Assembly (NCBI RefSeq): GCF_022385335.1
Contig: NZ_CP092431.1
Location: 7,440,001-7,504,000, forward strand
From: Streptomyces deccanensis
Lineage (GTDB): Bacteria > Actinomycetota > Actinomycetes > Streptomycetales > Streptomycetaceae
Length of the DNA: 64,000 nucleotides
Direction: 5' to 3'
The notes under the pieces were generated by a model that did no database searches, was not told the DNA's origin, and was given only the letters and a program-made list of their open reading frames with translations. Position 1 is the first letter of the stretch; every line of letters begins with the position of its first letter. Shown here piece by piece: positions 58,622 through 64,000 of this stretch. Both the position numbers and the translations under genes were made by a program.

Positions 58622-59554
58622 TCAGGTGCCTGCTTCGCCATCGCCATCGCCGCCGGCGACACCGCCCATGCCGACGCCTGCGCCCGCGCCGGTCGCCGCG
58701 GTGCCCTCGATCGCCGCCGGGCCCAGCACCACCCCGGTCGACTTCTTGCCCCGCCGCAGCCGCTGCTCCAGCCAGCTCGCGAAGCTGGTGATGATGAAGT
58801 TCAGGACGATGTAGATGATCGCGACGACGACGAAGCTGGGCACGACGTTGGCGTACACCGCCGCCAGCGTCGCGCGTCCGCTGAGCAGTTCGGTGAACCC
58901 GATCATCACGCCGCCGAGCGCGGTGTCCTTCACGATGACCACGAGCTGGCTGACGATGGCCGGCAGCATCACGGTGACGGCCTGCGGCAGCAGGATGGAG
59001 GACATCGTCTGGCCCTTGCGCAGACCGATCGCCTGGGCGGCCTCCGTCTGGCCCTTGGGCAGGGCGAGGATACCGGCGCGCACGACCTCGGCGAGGACCG
59101 AGGCGTTGTACAGCACCAGACCGGCAACGACCGCCCAGAGCTGCCGTTGCTCGGTGGTGACGTTCATCGAGCGGGCGATGACCTCGTTGGCGAACAGCAT
59201 CAGCAGCAGGACCGGGATGGCCCGGAAGAACTCGACCACCGCACCGGCCGGGATGCGGACCCACAGGTGGTCGGAGAGGCGTGCGATGCCGAAGAGCGCG
59301 CCGAGGGGCAGGGCGATCACGATGGAGAGCGCCATGGCCTTGAGCGTGTTGACGAGACCGGGCAGCAGATACGTCGTCCAGGCCTCGGAGGTGAAGAACG
59401 GCTTCCAGAGCTTCCACTCCAGCTGGTTCCTGCTGTCCAGCGCTCCCCAGAGCCACCACGCGAGGAGGGCGAGCAGGACGACGAAGACCACCGTGAGGAT
59501 CACGTTGCGCCGTTTGGCCCGGGGGCCGGGGGCGTCGTAGAGAACGGAGCTCAT
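58622..59554 (-). CDS. gluD: Glutamate ABC transporter permease GluD
   Basis: 310-residue polar amino acid ABC permease. The EAA loop AAQAIGLRKGQTMSSILLPQAVTVMLP is visible, with about five spans; the C-terminal 30 residues are Gly/Ala-rich. It overlaps gluC by 4 bases (ATGA), as the last gene of the gluABCD order. Homologous to corynebacterial GluD. Confidence 0.94.
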   Translation of the reverse strand: MSSVLYDAPGPRAKRRNVILTVVFVVLLALLAWWLWGALDSRNQLEWKLWKPFFTSEAWTTYLLPGLVNTLKAMALSIVIALPLGALFGIARLSDHLWVRIPAGAVVEFFRAIPVLLLMLFANEVIARSMNVTTEQRQLWAVVAGLVLYNASVLAEVVRAGILALPKGQTEAAQAIGLRKGQTMSSILLPQAVTVMLPAIVSQLVVIVKDTALGGVMIGFTELLSGRATLAAVYANVVPSFVVVAIIYIVLNFIITSFASWLEQRLRRGKKSTGVVLGPAAIEGTAATGAGAGVGMGGVAGGDGDGEAGT

Positions 59555-60228
59555 CGCTTCACCGCCAGTCGCTTGCTCAGCCAGCCCAGGATCAGGCCGG
59601 TGGGAAGGGTCAGAACCACGAATCCGAAGGCGAAGATCCCACCGATGAGCAGAGTCTGCGCCTCCTTCTCGATCATGCCCTTCATGAGGTAGGCGGCCTC
59701 CCACACACCGATCGCCGCGGCCACGGTCGTGTTCTTGGTCAGCGCGATCAGTACGTTGGCCAGCGGTCCGATGACGGACCGGAACGCCTGCGGCAGCACG
59801 ATGAGGCCGAGGACCTGGCTGAAGCTCAGTCCGATGGCGCGTGCCGCCTCGGCCTGACCGACGGGAACGGTGTTGATGCCGGAGCGCAGCGCCTCGCAGA
59901 CGAAGGCCGCGGTGTAGGCCACGAAACCGAGAATGGCGAGTCGGAACGCCGTGAGCTTGACGTCGTTGCCCGCGCCCATCGTCACCCGGAAGATGTCGGC
60001 GAGGCCGAGCGAGGTGAAGACGATGATGACGGTCAGCGGGATGTTCCGCACGACGTTCACATAGACGGTGCCGAAGCCGCGCATGAGGGGCACGGGGCTG
60101 ACGCGCATGGCGGCCAGCAGGGTTCCCCAGATCAGGGAGCCGATGGCTGAGAAGACGGTGAGCTTGACCGTCATCCAGAACGCACCCAAGAAGGTTGGGT
60201 CGTTGTAAGTCGAAAGGAAGTCGAACAC
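59551..60228 (-). CDS. gluC: Glutamate ABC transporter permease GluC
   Basis: 225-residue polar amino acid ABC permease with five spans and the EAA loop AARAIGLSFSQVLGLIVLPQAFRSVIGP. GTG start with GGGAGA upstream. It forms a heterodimeric channel with GluD. A 123-base gap separates it from gluB. Confidence 0.94.
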   Translation of the reverse strand: MFDFLSTYNDPTFLGAFWMTVKLTVFSAIGSLIWGTLLAAMRVSPVPLMRGFGTVYVNVVRNIPLTVIIVFTSLGLADIFRVTMGAGNDVKLTAFRLAILGFVAYTAAFVCEALRSGINTVPVGQAEAARAIGLSFSQVLGLIVLPQAFRSVIGPLANVLIALTKNTTVAAAIGVWEAAYLMKGMIEKEAQTLLIGGIFAFGFVVLTLPTGLILGWLSKRLAVKR

Positions 60229-60351
60229 TGTCTCCCGCGCTTCCGGGTGTGTGGCATACGTGGCAGGCGCAGAGCGCCGCCGCCCTGACCGCGCCTTGCG
60301 GCGGGCGGCGGCGCGACAACGAGATCCGCGCTGGTGGCGGATGTCCGCTGA

Positions 60352-61203
60352 CTAGGCGATGACGCCGATCTTCGGGGCGGGCTCGTTCTTGTAGTTGGCC
60401 GGGCCGAAGTTCTCCTTGACCGCGGTCTCCCACGCGCCGTCGCTGACCATCTTCTCCAGGGCGGCGTTGATCTTGTCGACGGTCGCCTTGTCGCCCTTCT
60501 TGACACCGATGCCGTAGTTCTCGTTGCTGAGCTTCAGGCCCGCGAGCTTGAACTGACCCTTGTAGTTCTCCTGCGCGGCGAAGCCCGCGAGGATCGAGTC
60601 GTCGGTCGTCACGGCGTCCACGGCACCGCTCTGCAGGCCGGCGATGCACTCCGAGTAGCCGCCGTACTCCTTGAGCTGGGCCTTCGGGGCGATGTCCTTC
60701 TTGACGTTCTCCGCCGAGGTTGAGCCGGTCACCGAGCAGAGGGTCTTGCCGTTGAGGTCCGTGCCCTTGGCGATGTCCGAGTCGGCCTTGACCAGCAGGT
60801 CCTGGTGGGCCAGCAGGTACGGGCCGGCGAAGTCGACGAGCTTCTTGCGCTCGTCGTTGATCGAGTACGTCGCCGCGATGAACTTGACGTCGCCGCGGGC
60901 CAGCGCGTTCTCGCGGTCGGCGCTCTTGGTCTCGACGAACTCGATCTGCTTGGCGTCGTAGCCGAGCTCCTTGGCCACGTACGTCGCCACGTCGACGTCG
61001 AAGCCGGAGAAGGAACCGTCCGGGTTCTTCAGGCCGAGGCCGGGCTGGTCGTACTTGATGCCGATCTTGATCTTGCCGCCGCCGCTGGAACCGGAGTCGG
61101 AGCCGCCGTCGTTGCCGTTGCTGTCGTCGCCGCCGCACGCGGTGGCGGTCAGGGCGAGGACGAGGGCGGCGGCTGCTGCGGCGGAGGCCTTGCGGAGCTT
61201 CAT
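60352..61203 (-). CDS. gluB: Glutamate-binding lipoprotein GluB
   Basis: 283-residue solute-binding lipoprotein. The signal peptide ends with a lipobox TAC, Cys23, followed by a Gly/Ser/Asp linker and a family 3 binding fold (IGIKYDQPGLGLKNPDGSFSGFDVDVATYVAKELGY). ATG 61203 has AAAGG 9 bases upstream; the ATG at 61212 has none. It lies 82 bases downstream of gluA. Confidence 0.95.
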   Translation of the reverse strand: MKLRKASAAAAAALVLALTATACGGDDSNGNDGGSDSGSSGGGKIKIGIKYDQPGLGLKNPDGSFSGFDVDVATYVAKELGYDAKQIEFVETKSADRENALARGDVKFIAATYSINDERKKLVDFAGPYLLAHQDLLVKADSDIAKGTDLNGKTLCSVTGSTSAENVKKDIAPKAQLKEYGGYSECIAGLQSGAVDAVTTDDSILAGFAAQENYKGQFKLAGLKLSNENYGIGVKKGDKATVDKINAALEKMVSDGAWETAVKENFGPANYKNEPAPKIGVIA

Positions 61204-61285
61204 GGTGAACATCCTTTGCGTGGTGAAGAGATGCGGACCGTCATGGTGCGGGTGCCGGGGGCCGGAAAGGGCGTCGGCGGGGCCG

Positions 61286-62062
61286 TCAGTGGTGCAGGAT
61301 CTTCGAGAGGAAGTCCTTGGCCCGGTCGCTGCGGGGGTTGCTGAAGAACTGGTCCGGCACAGCCTCTTCGACGATGCGGCCGTCCGCCATGAACACCACC
61401 CGATTGGCGGCCGAACGGGCGAAGCCCATCTCATGGGTGACCACGACCATCGTCATGCCGTCCCGGGCCAGCTGCTGCATGACTTCCAGGACCTCGTTGA
61501 TCATCTCGGGGTCCAGCGCCGAGGTCGGCTCGTCGAAGAGCATGACCTTGGGGTCCATGGCCAGCGCCCGCGCGATCGCGACACGCTGCTGCTGACCGCC
61601 GGAGAGCTGTGCGGGGTACTTGTCCGCCTGGGTGCCCACGCCGACCCGGTCGAGCAGGTTCCGTGCCTTCTCCTCGGCCTGCTTCTTGTCGGTCTTGCGG
61701 ACCTTGAGCTGCCCCAGCATCACGTTCTCGAGCACGGTCTTGTGCGCGAAGAGATTGAACGACTGGAACACCATGCCGACGTCCGCCCGCAGTCGTGCGA
61801 GCGCCTTGCCCTCCGCGGGCAGCGGCTTGCCGTCGATCGTGATGTCGCCGGAGTCGATCGACTCCAGCCGGTTGATGGTGCGGCACAGGGTGGACTTACC
61901 GGACCCGGAGGGGCCGATCACCACGACGACCTCGCCCCTGGTGATCGTCAGATCGATGTCCTGGAGTACGTGCAACGCGCCGAAGTGCTTGTTGACGCTT
62001 TTCAGGACGACCAGGTCGTCGGCCGCGGGCACCGCGTCCTTGACCACCGAAACTTCGGTCAT
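61286..62062 (-). CDS. gluA: Glutamate ABC transporter ATP-binding protein GluA
   Basis: 258-residue ABC ATPase of the polar amino acid class. Walker [10 protein letters not shown] (Lys56), the signature LSGGQQQR, Walker [13 protein letters not shown] and the H-loop THEMGF are intact. ATG 62062 gives the usual length; an earlier ATG would add 21 residues. First gene of gluABCD. Confidence 0.95.
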   Translation of the reverse strand: MTEVSVVKDAVPAADDLVVLKSVNKHFGALHVLQDIDLTITRGEVVVVIGPSGSGKSTLCRTINRLESIDSGDITIDGKPLPAEGKALARLRADVGMVFQSFNLFAHKTVLENVMLGQLKVRKTDKKQAEEKARNLLDRVGVGTQADKYPAQLSGGQQQRVAIARALAMDPKVMLFDEPTSALDPEMINEVLEVMQQLARDGMTMVVVTHEMGFARSAANRVVFMADGRIVEEAVPDQFFSNPRSDRAKDFLSKILHH

Positions 62063-62380
62063 CGCTTTGGGCTCCGTCTTCCTCGGTTTCGGAGGACAGT
62101 AGTGACCGGCGACGACCAGCGTCATTACATCTGAGCGAGAATTGAGCATAACGATCTGGTAGCCGGACGGACACTGCACGTGACGGGCCCGGGCGGGGTG
62201 TTTCGGCTGGATAACGGAACTCGTTCGGAACCCGTCCGGCCTTGACGGCGTCCTCACTCATCAGTGTGACTGCGAAGGGGCCGATGTGCGCGTGCCCGGC
62301 ATGCGAATCCGCGTAATGTGTGCCAGCCGAGACGCACACATGACCGAAACGCATGACCCACCGAGCAGGAAGGGGCCGGA
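62063..62380. promoter_or_regulatory. Divergent gluA / response-regulator intergenic region
   Basis: 318-base gap with relatively AT-rich patches (about 62118-62160) that should contain the gluABCD promoter (possible -10 TATGCT on the minus strand near 62147) and a promoter for the two-component system. Nothing else is recognised. Confidence 0.4.
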
Positions 62381-63067
62381 ATGAGGCTGCTCCTCGTCGA
62401 GGACGACAACCACGTCGCCGCCGCCCTGTCCGCGGTCCTGGCCCGGCACGGCTTCGACGTCACCCACGCCCGCAGCGGCGAGGAGGCGCTCCAGGCGCTC
62501 GTCCCCGAGGGCAACGGCTTCGGAGTCGTCCTGCTCGACCTCGGCCTGCCCGACCAGGACGGCTACGAGGTCTGCGGCAAGATCCGCAAGCGCACCAGCA
62601 CCCCGGTGATCATGGTGACGGCCCGCTCCGATGTACGGTCCCGGATCCACGGCCTCAACCTCGGCGCCGACGACTACGTGGTCAAGCCCTACGACACCGG
62701 CGAGCTGCTCGCCCGGATCCACGCCGTCGCCCGCCGCCGGGCCCCCGACGAGGCCGCGGCCCCCGGCGACAGCGGGCTACGGCTCGGGTCCGTGCTCATC
62801 GAGCTGCCCACCCGGCAGGTCAGCGTGGACGGCGCGGTCGTCCAGCTGACCCGCAAGGAGTTCGATCTGCTCGCGCTGCTGGCCCAGCGGCCCGGTGTCG
62901 TCTTCCGCCGGGAACAGATCATCAGCGAGGTGTGGCGGACCAGTTGGGAGGGGACCGGCCGCACCCTGGAAGTACACGTCGCCTCCCTGCGGTCGAAGCT
63001 GCGGATGCCCGCCCTGATCGAGACGGTGCGCGGGGTCGGCTATCGGCTGGTCGCCCCGACGCCGTAG
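62381..63067 (+). CDS. OmpR/PhoB-type response regulator
   Basis: 228-residue regulator. The receiver (1-120) has EDD (7-9), phospho-Asp53 (LLDLGLPDQDG) and KPY lysine; the C-terminal winged helix (about 132-225) has LTRKEFDLLALLAQRPGVVFRREQIISEVW and TLEVHVASLRSKL. The kinase gene follows after 9 bases. Target genes unknown; the adjacent glutamate transporter is a candidate. Confidence 0.94.
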   Translation: MRLLLVEDDNHVAAALSAVLARHGFDVTHARSGEEALQALVPEGNGFGVVLLDLGLPDQDGYEVCGKIRKRTSTPVIMVTARSDVRSRIHGLNLGADDYVVKPYDTGELLARIHAVARRRAPDEAAAPGDSGLRLGSVLIELPTRQVSVDGAVVQLTRKEFDLLALLAQRPGVVFRREQIISEVWRTSWEGTGRTLEVHVASLRSKLRMPALIETVRGVGYRLVAPTP

Positions 63068-63076
63068 CGTGCCCGC

Positions 63077-64000
63077 GTGCGCACTCGTCTTCTTCCGCTG
63101 CTCATCGTCCTGATGGCCGCCGTGCTGCTGGCCCTCGGCATTCCGCTGGCGGTGAGCCTCGCGGCGGCGCGGCAGCAGGAGGTGGTCGTCGACCGCATCG
63201 ACGACACGGCGCGCTTCGCGGCCCTCGCCCAGTTCGTCACCGAACGCCCGAGCGGATCCCGCGTGGACACCACGGACGGCCGCGGCGAGACCCTCCAGCG
63301 GGAGCTGGAGCAGTACTACCGGGTGTACGGCATCAAGGCCGGCGTGTTCTACCGGGAGAAGAGCCAGCCGGCCATGGCCAACGCTCCCCTGGAATGGGGC
63401 CGGCCCACCGAGGGGGAGGGACTCGCCGCCTTCGAGGAGGCGCTGCTGGGGCGGCGCCCGCACGACCCGAAGCAGGTGTGGCCCTGGCAGGAGGGGCGGC
63501 TCGTCGTCGCGTCCCCCGTCATCCACGACGGTGACGTCGTCGCGGCCGTCGTCACCGACTCGCCCACCGACCAGATGCGCTCCAAGATCCTGCGCGGCTG
63601 GCTGATCATCGGCGCGGGCGAGGCCGCCGCGATGCTCCTCGCCGTCGGCGCCGCGCTGCGGCTCACGGGCTGGGTCCTCAAGCCCGTACGTGTCCTCGAC
63701 GTCACCACCCACGCCATCGCCTCGGGACGCCTCAAGTCACGGGTCGCGGCGGCCGGCGGACCACCCGAACTGCGGCGCCTGGCACGGTCGTTCAACGAGA
63801 TGGCCGACAACGTCGAGGACGTGCTGGAACAACAGCGCGCCTTCGTCGCCGACGCCTCGCACCAACTCCGCAACCCGCTCGCCGCGTTGCTGCTCCGCAT
63901 CGACCTGCTCGCGCTCGAACTGCCCGAGGGCAACGAGGAGATCGCCTCCGTCCGCACCGAGGGCAAACGGCTCGCGTCGGTCCTCGACGACCTGCTCGAC
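63077..64000 (+). CDS. Sensor histidine kinase, 3' end off window
   Basis: 308 residues visible. N-terminal membrane span (about 5-27), extracytoplasmic sensor (about 30-168), second span (about 172-196), HAMP (about 197-250) and HisKA with His262 (FVADASHQLRNPLAALL). The ATPase domain is beyond the right edge. The GTG at 63077 opens just after the response regulator; it has only a weak ribosome site, so translational coupling is likely. Confidence 0.92.
   Translation, partial: MRTRLLPLLIVLMAAVLLALGIPLAVSLAAARQQEVVVDRIDDTARFAALAQFVTERPSGSRVDTTDGRGETLQRELEQYYRVYGIKAGVFYREKSQPAMANAPLEWGRPTEGEGLAAFEEALLGRRPHDPKQVWPWQEGRLVVASPVIHDGDVVAAVVTDSPTDQMRSKILRGWLIIGAGEAAAMLLAVGAALRLTGWVLKPVRVLDVTTHAIASGRLKSRVAAAGGPPELRRLARSFNEMADNVEDVLEQQRAFVADASHQLRNPLAALLLRIDLLALELPEGNEEIASVRTEGKRLASVLDDLLD

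Overview
The window is a chromosomal core segment of a Streptomyces (or very close actinomycete). The grounds are the very high GC content, frequent GTG/TTG starts, a tRNA-free 16S-23S-5S rRNA operon, a type VII secretion locus, the osmoadaptation genes osaC/osaA/osaB, a DUF397 protein, ThyX, ClgR, and the recA-recX and gluABCD neighbourhoods in the order I remember from Streptomyces coelicolor. No insertion sequence, prophage, CRISPR array or clear island is visible. Coordinates and motifs were read by eye; family assignments are from recognisable motifs, not database searches.

Layout. 1-6.4 kb: divergent ESX/type VII genes (eccC runs off the left edge, eccD), an orphan DUF397 protein and a membrane-anchored beta-propeller protein. 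6.6-16.7 kb: RNA-processing and lysine-biosynthesis block: rpsO, pnp, an M16 protease, dapB, two small membrane proteins, thyX, dapA and RNase J. 16.7-22.4 kb: complete rRNA operon with long leader and strong terminator. 22.4-23.4 kb: a degenerate DegT-like aminotransferase and tRNA-Thr(GGT). 23.4-33.0 kb: osaC, divergent from the giant tandem-HAMP hybrid kinase osaA and the response regulator osaB. 33-40.7 kb: ftsK, a RodZ-like protein, and the overlapping set rimO-pgsA-cinA followed by clgR. 40.7-50.7 kb: dps, a small membrane protein, an SDR dehydrogenase, nei, lhr, an AraC regulator and azlCD. 50.8-55.8 kb: a terpenoid-cyclase-fold protein, a DUF3046 protein, an AI-2E family permease, recA and recX. 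55.9-64 kb: cysteine dioxygenase with a cysteine-rich leader peptide, a flavin monooxygenase, the glutamate ABC transporter gluABCD, and a two-component system cut by the right edge.

Two regulatory layers stand out. First, sites resembling the mycobacterial RecA-independent DNA-damage promoter (RecA-NDp/PafBC type, TTGTCRGTG-N8-TANNNT) precede recA, lhr, the AI-2E permease, rimO and thyX. At four of them the predicted transcript starts at or within about a base of a start codon, suggesting leaderless messages. recA also has a LexA-like box in a second promoter. The window may therefore hold a dispersed, RecA-independent damage regulon. Second, a 15-residue peptide with three cysteines (56510-56557, minus strand) precedes cysteine dioxygenase and looks like a cysteine-sensing attenuator. 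Other points of interest are the DegT-like protein lacking the PLP lysine segment, ten near-identical 276-bp HAMP repeats in osaA, and several minisatellite-like repeats between genes.
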